Shown here piece after piece: positions 45,201-57,725 of a stretch of 64,000 nt of DNA. The notes beneath the pieces were generated by a model. The model had not been told where the DNA came from and did not search any database. It saw only the letters and a list, made by a program, of their open reading frames with translations. The stretch is taken from NCBI GenBank assembly GCA_038501785.1, contig JBAMJR010000097.1, positions 1,613,501-1,677,500 on the forward strand. Direction: 5' to 3'. Position 1 is the stretch's first letter. Each line of letters begins with the position of its first letter. Source of the DNA: Myoxocephalus aenaeus (Eukaryota; Chordata; Actinopteri; Perciformes; Cottidae). The position numbers and the translations under genes were made by a program.

Positions 45201-48200
45201 CTCCCAGATCCAACCCGGTTACCCCCACCAGCTGCCTCTGACCCCTCATCATAGCCCTGCCGCTGCTTGCCATGTGCTGGGAGTCAAAGGGTTCCCACCT
45301 ATCGCTCATCAAAATGGAACCCCACCATCTCGTGCCCCGCACACTAAATCACAATCAATCGTCGGGCAGACAGAGATGGATTGGGACATCCACGACCCTG
45401 TACCATTCAGCGGGCCGCCCGCCCTCCAAAGGGCGGCTGTCACTGACAAATAATAGAGGTGATTCGAGGAGGAGTGAGCAGGTCAAGTCTGCCTCCCCTG
45501 GAAGGAAGTTGTCACAAAGCAATGGAGGGACATTCTTTTCTCTTTAGGAGACAACAGTCACAATATCTAACAGCATGTCTGACAGAAGGACGTGTGGTGG
45601 AGAAAGATTTGCTTTGATGCAACAACAAAAAACACTACTAAAAAATCTAATTTCAATCTAAAATAATGTGAAGCACATTTGTTTTAGTGATTTGGAGAAT
45701 ATATTCTTACGTGGATAAATGTTTGAGGGATATAAAGGTGGTTTATTGCTACTTATCAATAATACAGAAGGGTCCACCTCATAAATCAAACCGGTTCTAA
45801 AAAGGTTCAATGTTAGATTTGTACAGAGAATAGAGCCTTTTATGTTTATTGGCTAACCAACGAGAGGGATTAGCTACAGAGCTAAGTGTAGGCAGTGTGT
45901 GATAATACATGTTTGGCTAACCCAAGGCGACAGCATGCTTTTTAAATTTAGAAATATCTCTTCCACTGTTTCTTTAGCATGAGTGTTTCACTATAAGATA
46001 CATTAATCAATCCAAGCACGCCTAATGTGTCAGCTAGGTGTCCATTAAATGTCAGTCTTTCTAACAAGCTAACCCTACGGTAAACGTACAACCGTCACAC
46101 AAAAAGCTTTTTTTTTTTACATTAACTTAGTTTAAATAAAGCAGTTGGGTCACCAAGCAGCCTAATATGGACAGTGGAGTCATGTGTATTTTATTTGAAG
46201 TAACTTAGATAATGTTATTACGAGCTAGCCAGGTAATCCAATGAATTTATGCTATGTGGTAGGCTATCCCTCAGTTCACAAAAGAAAGATGAATTATCTT
46301 ACTCAAGGTTAATAATAACTGCCGCACCAAGTTCACTATAGAGCCACAAACTATACCTTTGCCATTCACACTCAGATACATGTATACCGGACTTCTGATC
46401 GTATGTATATATGTCAATAAGCTGCCTTACACAGCCGGAATCCCTTTTTTTTTTCTCCACTCTCGAAAATAATACAATCTTGACATTCTGTGTGTTTGAA
46501 GAGCGTCTGTCTAGTGCTTCCTGATTTACTTCACAACAGACCGAGTGATTGCATCATTCACATGAGCATTGACAACAAATATCATTCAGACATGTAAAAG
46601 TCGCCACAAAGCCATAACACGATGATTGGGAGTGAAAGATCTTATTCTGTATTCACTGCCAAGGGCTCAAGGAGGATCATTCACATGTAGATGTGTCCTT
46701 CTGGAAGTGCCTCAGCTATACAATTTCCATTTAGATAAGGTGTATACACAAATAAAGAAAGGACATTGGGTTCTTCATTTGATTAACTAATCATAGTCTT
46801 TGTAATTCCACTCGGAGACCTTGAAGGGCAGTGTCGGGCTGTGCACCCTGATTAGCCTATGCATGATTGCTGCTGCTGTGGCACAAATCAGTTCAAGTAA
46901 CCCAACTCCATACACTACACAGTGGCTGTGATTAAACAGGCGATTAAGACATAGAGCATTTCTGCTAGTTAAACCCTGTACCACTGTCCATAGCCACAGT
47001 ATAGTCCCTGATCAACAATAACTGAACGCCACAAGAATTGGAGTGAGAGGTGATTAGGGTCTTTAAAGCTCCCTGGAGGGCGGATGCAGGTTGTTTGTGA
47101 TTAGCTCGAATTTAGAGGTACATTCTGTTCTTATTGTCTCTTGCTGGAGCAGGGAATTCATTATCTGATGCTTAAGCTGCGGGGAGGGAGGGAAAAAAGA
47201 CACACACAGCCCCAGGACTGGTGTAATATCTTCAAGTGAGACGGGAATAATCCACGTTTGTGGAACAAAACATGCCACAAGCGAGGATGCTTCCGGTTCT
47301 CGGCATGTTGACAAACCCAACAAAACACTCTTCAACCTCACGACTCAGGGCTCGAAGTGCTTTAACCCTATTCCCACTTCCCTGCTAGCCCTCTTCATGA
47401 TGTGCAGTGGTGTCTGTGTATCATCGGAAGACTGTATAGAAACTCTACAGTCCCTCTCCATGACTGATCTCTTTTGATAGAGCTCATTATGCAAACTGCT
47501 CCCAACTCCCACCGCATAATTAGTGCTTAATTAATTTGAGTGAAATCTTTCATCTGTCTGTGTCCGGCCAGCTCCTTCCTTCCATTTACAACATGATATT
47601 AATTTCAGAGGGGGGAATGGCAGCCCAGCTGATGAAAAGGCTGATATAATTAATCAAGTACTGTATCTTTTTCCTAAATTTTTTTGCAGGAATAATAATA
47701 AGTGTGATGAGCAGAGTCTGATTAACCCCATTATGCTCCCTAATTAGGATGATCATTTAATAATCAAAGAAGCAGCACAATTATAAGAGAATGCAAATTA
47801 TGCCATCAAATGAATGAAGAGCGTTCCAATTCTGGGAATTCTTTGTTTGGAAAATTTCAGCAAAGTCAAAGGCCAAGAAAAGGTTACTCTCCTAATGTAC
47901 ACTTGAGCCCCACATTTTCCATACATTCTTAGTAAATCTCTACAGGCGACAGCCACAACAGGAAGAAATACATGTATAATATACTGTATATCGATGGCCA
48001 AAGTACAAATCCTCCTATCTGCAAAATGATCCAGGAAAAGTGGGGAAAACCCTCCTATCTTCACTTTGTGGGTTTTTATTTTATTTTTGGGTATTAGTAT
48101 CCTTAACAAATAGCCTTCTGCAAGAAAACAACATGTTTTTTGGTATTCACAAAAAATTGCATTTTTCAGATAAGAGGTTTGGCCATCGATATGTAACACC

Positions 48201-48340
48201 ATGTTAGTCACAAGCTAATATGACTCTTGCGTGAAAGTAAACTCTTGACATTCATCAAATTTGACATTTGGCTTACTGGCCTTTTAGCCGTGAGTTACGA
48301 TACACACCACTCAGTTAGTTTAGCTTAGTTTATTATTATT
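40821..48340. other. Gene-poor interval with candidate regulatory blocks
   Basis: About 7.5 kb without a supported gene. (CA)n runs are at 42103-42163 and 42211-42245. Several non-repetitive AT-rich blocks contain homeodomain (TAATTA), POU (ATGCAAAT) and E-box type motifs. These are discussed as possible enhancers of insm1. Open frames in the interval are short and family-less. Confidence 0.45.
42103..42245. repeat. Two (CA)n blocks
   Basis: CA runs at 42103-42163 and 42211-42245, separated by a CA-rich non-repeat segment. Confidence 0.93.
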
Positions 48341-48342
48341 AG

Positions 48343-48847
48343 GAAGCTAGGAAGATTGTAGCTGACCCCTCTCACCCTGGACACAAACAGTTTGAGTCCC
48401 TCCCCTCTGGCAGGAGGCTGAGGTCCATCAGGACCAAGACCTCACGCCACACTAACAGTTTCTTCCCGTCGGCAGTCGGGCTCATCAACAGGGCCCGGGT
48501 CCCCCACTGACTGACTCTGTCACCCCAGGACTATTTTTATTTTTATTTTCTTTCTTCTTTCTTCTTACCGGTCACTCCTCTGCACACTTCATATTAAAAC
48601 ACTCATGCCGCTTAACATACACTTTTAACTTAAACACTCGTCACTTTAACGTACACTTACATTAACGTATCTGTTGTCTGAGCACTTTATCTTACACTTA
48701 TTTTAATACCCATTGCACTGTTGTTGTTGATTGTTGTTTGTCTCGTCTAATGTCTAACGTCACATGTCCAATGTATGCACCTTTCGCCTAGAAAAATTCC
48801 TTGTTTGTGTAAACATTCCTGGCAATAAACGGTTTCTGATTCTGATT
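48343..48847 (+). mobile_element. 5'-truncated LINE, C terminus and 3' tail
   Basis: An open stretch, 48343-48510, reads EARKIVADPSHPGHKQFESL and continues with SGRRLRSIRTKTSRHTNSFF then a TGA. This is the C-terminal signature of L2/CR1-like non-LTR retrotransposons of fish. A 330-base 3'UTR follows and ends with AATAAACGGTTTCTGATTCT, the tail form of such elements. Only the last ~55 codons of ORF2 remain. Confidence 0.75.
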
Positions 48848-48924
48848 AATAATACTAATAAATTTAATTTTTAAACACACTTTTCTTTCAGAAGAAACTC
48901 CAATATATAGAAAAACAAATCAAA

Positions 48925-49300
48925 ACAGTTGCCCTTATGCGGTCAGGGAGACTGTTCCAGAGGCGTGGCGCTGCCCATGGTGCGGAGCTCGGTGTTGGGG
49001 ACCCGGAGGAGCGAGCGGCCTGTAGATCTGAGGGTGCGGGTGGAGGTTAGGGGACTAATGAGTTCTTGTAGGTAGGGAGGTGCATGTCCATTTATGCATT
49101 TATGGGTGAGTACTAGGACTTTGTAGTCAATCCGGAATGAGACAGGGAGCCAGTGTAGTGAGTGCAGAATCCGTGTTATGTGTTCATATTTCCAGACTCT
49201 CTTCAGGATCCTGGCAGCGCTGTTTTGGATGTATTGTAGTTTCTGGATGTCCTTGCCAGTGATCAGAGTGAACAGTACATTACAGTAGTCCAATCTTGTG
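48925..49300 (-). mobile_element. LINE reverse-transcriptase fragment with a frameshift
   Basis: The minus strand encodes the RT C-terminal part of an L2-like LINE: LDYCNVL, IQNSAARIL, LHWLPVSFRIDYKVL, HAPPYLQELI, RSTGRSLLRVP. The frame then shifts by one base near 48985, and the expected APRLWNSLPDRIR continues in another frame at about 48931-48972. It is a dead fragment. It lies tail-side to the + strand LINE piece at 48343-48847, which is a separate insertion. Confidence 0.8.
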
Positions 49301-49314
49301 GAGATAAAGGGATG

Positions 49315-49450
49315 TTTACCTTAGCTTAGCATACAGACTGGAAGCAGGGGGGAGCTGCTAGCTTTCTGTCCAAGGCACTGTTTCCAGTCTTTGTGCTAAG
49401 CTAAGCTAAGTGGCTGCTGTACATATATGAAAGCGGTAGTGGTTGTCTTC
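49315..49450. mobile_element. Partial fold-back element ('TTAGCTTAGC' family)
   Basis: TTAGCTTAGCATACAGACTG and, inverted, CAGTCTTTGTGCTAAGCTAA flank a short centre. The same family as the pabpc4 intron 2 element, here shortened. It abuts the LINE fragment. Confidence 0.6.
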
Positions 49451-50321
49451 GCCAAGTCCAAGGAATAAAGCAAAAGAAGACATATTCCCAAATGGATAAC
49501 TTTAGATTTCATTTTCCATATAAAACAAATCATTAGTAATGCTGTAAAATTAAACAAACAAAAAAAAGGCTCAACATCATGTTAAAAAAAACTTATTTCA
49601 AGGGCACGTTGACATACTCTCATCACTCAGGCACCTAAAGCCCCTCACATGGGACAAACTTATATTTGTGTGTCTTTTATAAAGCGCCCAAGAGGCTGCT
49701 GCCACTGTAAACTCAAGGGCAGAAGTTCAGGACCATGGACAGCAACCCGTCTTCACGCACTCGGTAGACAAACTTCCACAGCAGAGCTGGTGTTTAGAAT
49801 ACAACCTTGTGAATATAAATTCAGGGAACGAGACCGTTATGTATTTAACAGAGAGTTCTACATGAATCCAAATGCATCTTATGCATGAATAAGTGAGATA
49901 AGCTGACTGGTAGTTTAAGGTTATGAGAAAGATGACCACTGTGTAGCTCCATATGTCAATAGATAAAGGATATGACCCATTAGGCCCACCAGAGTCCATC
50001 TTTCACGCTACTAGATGATACAGCTGCTGTCTACACTTTCATCAAGATAATGGCGACCTCATATATGGAGTCGATGAGCAATGGCCCTGATTTCATTTTT
50101 CTTACACGGAGTCATTATCAAGATCATTGCAATCTTCAGGGAGCCAGTGAGCAACAGAGGATGGACCTTTTTGTTGTTGTCTCCATGTGTAAGAAATGCC
50201 GAGCCAAATACATGTCGGTAAAATCCTTTATATGCTGGCTTCTCTTGCTGCAGTGCAAGTGTGTGTGTGTGTGTGTGCCTCCTCCCATTATTTGTACTGT
50301 ATGTGAGGTGTGTGCGCGCTT

Positions 50322-50425
<104 letters not shown>

Positions 50426-53384
50426 CTCTCTCTACATGAATGTACCTCAATTTACTCCTCTTCACCCCCATAGTGCAGCTGTGCCTCAGAGGACTCTTGT
50501 GAAATAATTGAATGAGCCGGGGCAGGGGAAACCTGTGGCAGCGAATGTGGTGCCCGCTGGTCTTATTATCTGTAATACGGCAGCCGCTCTGCCTGCACTT
50601 TGTCATCCGCTCATGAATACAGAAATGAATGTGGTGGACGTCAGAGGTGAGAAGCAGGCCAGAGCCGTTTTAATCAGTTCTCAGATAGAACAATCACTTT
50701 ATCCACCTCCACAGCTCAGAGGTGAATTAGTGTTTAACATTCCAGGGCATGCTTTCCGACAGGGGACTCCGCCCCAAACCGCCAATGGACTGTGGAGATT
50801 ATTGAGAGACACTCCGATGTTTTTGATGAGTAAATTAGAGATAAACATGCCCCTGAGACTCCAGCTACTGATATGCCTGATATGCAGGAAGGCCTCTTTT
50901 TAATAAGAGGCTCTTCATGGGAAAAGGAAAAAGAATCTGATGTTGTCCCTTTGAAGCGTTTGTTCACATCTGTGCACACACAACATACAACCAATTAAAG
51001 CAAGCTTTTCCTTGAAGTACTAAGCAACCTATTTGCAAATGGTCATATTGCATTTCATACTAACCTTGAAGTGGATTTGAAGATGCACTGCAACATATAT
51101 AGATTCATGCATATATTGCAAAAAGACAATTCTTAGTAGCCAGCTCCACCGAAACCTCTTTAGAAATCACATGAAAGCTCAGAAACATCTGTCCTCATAG
51201 AGTCATCGGCATCATTGTCAAAAGTACTGATGACATTGGGGACATTCTCAGTCAACACCGAGGTCCATTAGTCTTAAGCTCAGAGCTACACCACTTTACA
51301 GGGCTTTTCACAGTAACCTGGTCTCGCGGGTATCCTTCTAAAGTACACTTTAAAGTCTAGACAGTGACCTCTGTGTTGTTCTCATGGCCAAACAGGCAAT
51401 TTCCCCATTGATCCTCTGGATGCTACAGTCTGACTTCTTTTCTAGAGGCTCACTACAAACCTTTTACTATTGTTGCTCTTTATAAGTGCCGACTGACTGT
51501 TGTTTCCCTGTGACTTGTTGACTCCCCTGAGACCGCCTGCAGATGGTTTTCCTGGTCTTCCACGAGAAACCCAAACCATGGCACACAGTTCATTTTGGTA
51601 GAACAAACAACAAATACATAACAGAGGACTCTGTCTTTATTGTTTTCCGACTGAAAAGAAAAAAAGATACAGCAGAAAACCTCCTGACTCTCCAAAGTGT
51701 AGTAAAAAGCCAAGCAGTGAGGTGTTCCATTAAAAACAGCAGAAACAAAGAAAAGATACGATAATGGGGAAATTTACAGGAATTGCAGAAACAACAAATA
51801 TATTAAAATGAAAACACAATGGAAAAAGACCATTTATGGAGATTTAGTCACACAGGTAGATTCATGTACAAAAACTGCAACAGAGCGAATAGAGTGGTGT
51901 AGAAGAGAATAGAGGTGAACTGAGCCATCACCTCTCTGTAGAAATAGTTTAAATGTGTTTTGGACACACACAAATAGAACTATATTTAAAAACCAATCAC
52001 TTCATTAAACTCCGGCACCTTTGTTCTACTGTGTCATTGTTGGCTTGCCTGCTCTCAGTTTAAGGGACAAAGGCTCAAACCGAGGCTGTGCCTTGTCCAC
52101 AGCCTGCCTGATTAAATCTGGGTCCCTCGCTGGCTCTCTCCATGGTGCTGAAAGAGCCCTCTATCAGATTACAAGCAGCCAGAATAGGACCTCAGCTAAT
52201 CCATTACAATAATTGATTGACAATGCATTGACGGTTGCCATGTAGTGAGCACCAATTACAGTAATGTCCTATTGCACTTTCAAATTGACTTGGGTTGGCA
52301 AAACCCATGGAGCCAATCATTCATCTGCAGAGGTACAGGAGGTTTCTGTACATGTATGGCGAGAATAAAGCTAATCTAATCTTTGTGGAATTACCAAACT
52401 GCTCCACAGCTCCCTGGGTAACCGGGTTAATGTTTGACAGAAGCGGCAGGTGAGATGCCGCAAAGACATCTGAGTGCAATGCTTTGGATACTGAGCTCAA
52501 CTTTCCCCTGTGAGTCCTCACCAGTAATTATTCCTCCTGTAGGTGGTGCAATGAAGTAAGAACTGGCTCTGGACCAGACTCTCAGAAACGGATACATCTT
52601 CAACTCAAACTTCCTGTACAGTTAAGTCATGAACTATCAGACCTGCGACATCTTAGCCATCTTTTTTTAAAGTGACTATTTGCAAAAAGCTGAGCAAATT
52701 TAGAAATACAGTTTAAATAACAATAATAATTTTAAAACATGATTTATTCATATCTTTAACTTGTATCATATAACTGATAAATTAGATTGACAACATGGCC
52801 GACTGGCAGGAGGAACACGAGAACAACATCTAAAGTCCGACAGCATGCCACGAGGTTTAGGAGGATGAAGTTGAGCTGCGTTAAAGCAGCTGCAGCTGTA
52901 TGCTAATTAGGCGCCTATGCTTCCCGTCCGCCAGTGCAGCACGCGCCACTGATCAAACACGCGCATGCGTCTGTGTGGCCAAGAGCGGCGCACACCGGCC
53001 CACGCACCCCACAGAAATTATCACGGGGGAAAGAGGAACTCGTTAAAATGCCATCAAAGCGTGTAGTCCCAACAAACCACGACTAATAGATGTGCAGACT
53101 GAAAGAACAACAAGTAACAGAGCGCGAGGAGGCGAGCCCGAGATACACTGAACACAGTATGTATTATATCTTAGAGAGAATATAAAGGAAGAGGCGAAAC
53201 CAGGGGAAACAAATCAGGATCAAATCAATTAAAAAGAACGCATTCTAGAGGACGAACAAACTTTACAGAACAATGTGATTCTCGATGAATACTTCAAAAA
53301 TATGTTCAAACGTATGAAATCATTGAGAGTTTCCATAGTTTGCTCTCTATCTTTAACTAATTCAATATACACATATATATGTGT

Positions 53385-53386
<2 letters not shown>

Positions 53387-53468
<82 letters not shown>
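53387..53468 (+). repeat. (TG)n microsatellite
   Basis: About 40 TG units in the insm1 upstream region. Confidence 0.97.
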
Positions 53469-53470
<2 letters not shown>

Positions 53471-54994
53471 TTTCTTGTCCTTTTACTCTATCTAACCCAA
53501 ATAACGGTGTGCTTTCAGGCAGGTGAGAAGGCACCGGCACACAGAGGCCTATTGAAAGGAAGGCGCAGGCCTGCGGCTCAGCTCCGATTGTGTAATTATT
53601 TGACTTGGTCATAGTGCAGCTTTATGCAAATGAGGGGAACAATGCACGACGATGGAGATTAATTCCTCCCTGGTCTGCTGAGTGAAAGGAAAAAGAATGC
53701 ACTCTCTGCCAAGTGGCGCTCTGCAGCCTACATTTAGCCATTATAACGAGGGGGAAAAAGACAAATACACAATATATGAGGTATGCACAGAAACCAGGGG
53801 AGCGGGGAGAGAAAATTAGGCACAGATAGTATTCGGAAATAAATTGTTTTTTTGTTGGACAGTCAGGAGGCTGCAGAACTATAAAAATCAAAGAGACGGA
53901 GTTTTTATTTATTTTTAAAGAAATTATTAAAGTATACACACATCTTTACTTGCTTAAATTTGGATTCAATGCGAACTTTAATATTGAAGCTTACGAACTT
54001 CTTTCGGCAAACTGAGCCCACAAATCAACAATTACCGTCCTGAAAACAGCGCGTATTTGCACAAACGACAGTTCCACACTGTATAGAGGAACAACAGCTT
54101 CACTTCTTTGCATATCTCTGCAGCATTTTGCTGCACAAGCCTCGGCCGCGGCCGTCTTTGTCTGGAGCACTGATTCCGCCCAGCACGCGTCTAGCTGTGG
54201 GCCAGATTGGCCGTGAGTCCCGTTAAGAGGTCAATTTGCCTTTCAAAAAAAAAAAAAAAAAAAAGACAGGGATATTCAAGAACGGGGCAGACGTGGCTAT
54301 TGTGCACAAAGACCAGAGGGCCTTCTTATTACTTATGTATGCAGCAAGATGTCTGATTTATATGTCGAGTTAAACCGAGACAGACACGTGCCCTACAATA
54401 AAGAAACACTCCCTCCATAGTGTTTATTTAAGACATAATAAAATAAAGGTCTATAAAACCTGTTTGGCCTCATGGAAGGCATGCGTAATGTGCGCAAAGT
54501 TAACGAGGAGCGTGGATGGAGAACACAAACAACTCTAAAACGTGTGGAGGTACAAAATAAATAAAAACACTCAGTGGACTGAGAGAATCTGGTGTCACCG
54601 TTGGACCTATTTAGGTGACTGGTAACTTTGAGCAACACCGCAGCAGAAATTGAAAGAATGCAGCGTTGGGTTTGTATTTAACCAAGCTTGTCTCATCCCT
54701 GTCTTAATTCGAAATTGTGATGATTGTGGCAGTGACGGACATTTCCTTTTGGCAGCTCCGGGGCCCCCAGAGGAGAGCCACAAAGCCGTGGCACGTGTGC
54801 ATTTGTATAGGGGCCTATCAGACCGTAAAAAGAGGAGGGTCCCGTCGTGTGCCTCTGTCGGGGAGGGGCTGAGCGCACACGTTAATGTAATAAACCGCCA
54901 GTACATCTGCTAAGCTATCTGCACATCCTCCAACGAAATCCACCAAACCTCGGCTCTGAGCCCTCCCACAATCCAGTCCACTGGGACACAGACT

Positions 54995-55229
54995 CCATCT
55001 GATTGGTCGGGGATTCTGCAACGGGGGGGTGGGGAGAACAATAGCATCATTCCGGCATAAAAAGAGTGCAGCTATGCCTTGGAGACGAAAACATTTCAGC
55101 AACAGAAGAATCGATATACCGGGGAGATAAAGTCCCATAAGCTTCTAGAGTTGCCATATTTTTAACAAACCTGGATACTCCAGACTTCGCCCACCTCCCT
55201 GAAGTGCCTTTCCGCTGTTACTCGCCAAG
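54995..55229 (+). promoter_or_regulatory. insm1: insm1 promoter and 5'UTR
   Basis: An inverted CCAAT box (GATTGGTCGG) is at 55001-55010 and a TATA-like CATAAAAAG at 55056-55064, about 165 bases before the ATG. A start near 55088 would leave a leader of ~140 bases. The motif spacing is normal for an RNA polymerase II promoter; the start site is inferred. Confidence 0.5.
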
Positions 55230-56705
55230 ATGCCCAAAGGATTCCTGGTAAAAAGAAACAAGAAATCTACACATATTTCCTACAGGACTCGCTCAGACGA
55301 AGATGACTTCCAGGAGCGACGCACCCCAGCTGCCTTCCCGAGTTATGTGCACCCCTGCCCGCCGATGTCCGTGGCGTACAGTCCGGACCACGTCGCAGCA
55401 TCTCCGGATTTCAGAGCAGCTGACGTGCCGGTGCCCAGACTGGAGAAGCCGGTACAGTTCGGCAACCCGGAGGCGGTGTGCCAAGCGCTCTACAGCCCCA
55501 CCCGGCCCATCAGCAAGGAGCACGACAGGGGATATTTTGAGCGAAGTTTCAATCTGGGCTCGCCGATTTCTGCCGAGTCATTCCCGACACCTGCCTCCCT
55601 CTCCGGCCTGGACCACCTCCTGTACGCCCCGGTGGACCTGAAAATCGGCACCAGCAACAGCAGCCGCAGAGGCACCACCAGCAGCAGCCTCCCGGCACCG
55701 AGCAACCGGGTCGGCACCAAGAGACCAGCAGCCGACGGCACAGAGCGCAAATCTAAACCCGCCTCCAAGAAACCCAAAGCCATCAGGAAACTCAACTTTG
55801 AAGACGAGATGACTACTTCTCCCGTGCTCGGTCTCAAAATCAAAGAGGGGCCGGTGGAGATGAAGCCGAGGTCGCAGTCCGCAGGAGGCAAGCCTCTCGG
55901 GGAGTTTGTGTGTCAGCTGTGCAAGGAGGCGTACGCGGACCCCTTCTCTCTGGCTCAGCACAAGTGCTCCCGCATCGTCAGGGTCGAGTACCGGTGTCCC
56001 GAGTGCGACAAGATGTTCAGCTGCCCGGCCAACCTCGCCTCTCATCGCCGCTGGCACAAACCCCGGACCACCGGCGCACCGGCGATGCCCCCGGCACAGG
56101 GCATCAAACCGGAAACGGCCAAAATGCCACCGCTAGGTGTCAAGTCAGTCACCGACGAAGCCAAAGACATGAGTGACAGAGAGACTCCGAGTCCAGGTGT
56201 GTCCGAGTCGGGCTCTGAAGATGGTTCCTATGACTGCCAGTACTGCGGGAAGAGGTTTAAGCGACAGGCATACCTAAGAAAACACATCATGGCGCATCAG
56301 ACCTTGCAAAAGAAAGTGCTGGAGGAGCACGGGGTTCCAACCGGGGACCGCCCGGCAGAGCAGGCTCCGGTCTTACCCTCTTCCTCCTCCTCCTCCTCCT
56401 CTTCCTCCTCATCCTCCTCCTCAGCATCATCATCATCCTCCTCAGAGGAAGCCTCAAACCAAAGCCCTCTCAATCTGAGCCCGGTGGACTGCCTGCTGTG
56501 CCCGGTGTGCGGGGAGAGTTTCACCAGCAGGGCCGGCCAGGAAAGACACCTGCGCCTCATGCACTCCTCCCAGATTTACCCGTGCAAATACTGCCCCGCC
56601 ACTCTCTACAGCTCGCCGGGGCTCACCAGGCACATAAACAAGTGCCACCCCTCAGAGAACAGGCAGGTGATCCTGCTCCAGATGCCGGTGCGCCCCGCCT
56701 GCTAA
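55230..56705 (+). CDS. insm1: Insulinoma-associated protein 1 (SNAG zinc-finger repressor)
   Basis: A nuclear transcriptional repressor that drives neuroendocrine and neuronal progenitor differentiation. Intronless, 491 residues (human 510, also intronless). The N-terminal SNAG peptide MPKGFLVKRNKKS recruits LSD1/CoREST-type complexes and fixes the start. A basic NLS, KSKPASKKPKAIRKLNF, is near 173-192. Five zinc fingers follow: about 225-246 (CQLCKEAYADPFSLAQHKC, atypical), 254-276 (CPECDKMFSCPANLASHRRWH), 334-356 (CQYCGKRFKRQAYLRKHIMAH), 421-444 (CPVCGESFTSRAGQERHLRLMH) and 450-472 (CKYCPATLYSSPGLTRHINKCH). A serine run of about 22 with acidic flank lies at 384-408. Fish have two co-orthologues (a and b); I did not separate them. 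The next candidate gene is convergent. Confidence 0.95.
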   Translation: MPKGFLVKRNKKSTHISYRTRSDEDDFQERRTPAAFPSYVHPCPPMSVAYSPDHVAASPDFRAADVPVPRLEKPVQFGNPEAVCQALYSPTRPISKEHDRGYFERSFNLGSPISAESFPTPASLSGLDHLLYAPVDLKIGTSNSSRRGTTSSSLPAPSNRVGTKRPAADGTERKSKPASKKPKAIRKLNFEDEMTTSPVLGLKIKEGPVEMKPRSQSAGGKPLGEFVCQLCKEAYADPFSLAQHKCSRIVRVEYRCPECDKMFSCPANLASHRRWHKPRTTGAPAMPPAQGIKPETAKMPPLGVKSVTDEAKDMSDRETPSPGVSESGSEDGSYDCQYCGKRFKRQAYLRKHIMAHQTLQKKVLEEHGVPTGDRPAEQAPVLPSSSSSSSSSSSSSSSASSSSSSEEASNQSPLNLSPVDCLLCPVCGESFTSRAGQERHLRLMHSSQIYPCKYCPATLYSSPGLTRHINKCHPSENRQVILLQMPVRPAC

Positions 56706-57725
56706 AGACTAAACTATTGTGCCTTTGATGGAGGGGAAAATAATGATGATAATTAAAAAAATAGTGTCTTTGGGGTTAAAAAAAAAAGTTTGATGTTTAA
56801 GTGGTGTTTAATGAGGTGTCTTTTCCATGCCAATCAGTGATTGTTGAATGCTTCTCTCTATATTTGAATTACACATAGGCCTATTTTGAGATTTTCTTTC
56901 TCAAATTAGTTTCTCAAGAAGAAAAAAAAAAAAAGAATACAAAGCGTTAGTTTGACTGTTAAAAGGGTATTTTTCTAGGACAGCACACGTGTTCAATGAT
57001 AGCTTCTAGACCTAAGAAATGTCTTAAAATTCTCAGAAATCCTTTTCCCCATCAAAGCCTTTTGGATTCACTGACTGTGATGCTCTATCTGTAGCTTTAC
57101 GCCAGTTTGTGGACGACACAACTTGTCAACTTTGTATTGGTGGGAAAAAGAGAGTGACTGAAGCATTCCCTGTTTAGTAGAACCACGAATGCCTTTAGTA
57201 ATAAGCCTAGTCCGACATAGCCTACACATACACATCCAAATCCCGCTGTATAACTGCCTTAAAAAAAAGTCAACATAGACTGTTTTCATTTTGAATGCTG
57301 GCACATATTTTATTATGTTATTATTATTATTATTATTATTGAAGAATTGTTGCAATATTTTTCATCATATGTTTATTTATTTATTTATTCTAATTATTTT
57401 AATGTAACTTATTGTTGTGTTTGTTGTGACTTCTGTGAATCGTTCTGGCAGTTTACATGTCGTATAGCCAAAATGTTGATTTTTTTTTTGTTTTCGTTTT
57501 TCTTTTGGGTCAAATTCACGAGTTGTGATAATTGCCGTGGGTCGGGTTTTAATCTTCAATCTCCGCAGCTCTTGAAAAAAGAAAGAAAAAAAAAACGTAA
57601 AGCTCTTACCTTAGATGCAATCTTTTTTAAGGACAAGTTATTTTTCTTAAATGTTGGCTTTTATAGCGCTTTGATTGTATGTGTAAATCGTTGTTGTCTA
57701 TCGAAATAAAAAAATATTTTCAAAA
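56706..57725 (+). other. insm1: insm1 3'UTR
   Basis: About 1 kb of AT-rich sequence with several T and A runs, ending after AATAAA at 57705-57710. Length and AU-richness suggest a regulated, short-lived mRNA. Confidence 0.55.

Noticed and set aside
45175..45547. Overlapping 90-codon open frames in the gale-insm1 desert
   Set aside because: Proline/serine-rich readings of ordinary sequence with no domain, no splice context and no poly(A) signal nearby.
55578..56057. Open frames antisense to, or out of frame with, insm1
   Set aside because: GC-rich shadows of a conserved intronless gene; no independent features.
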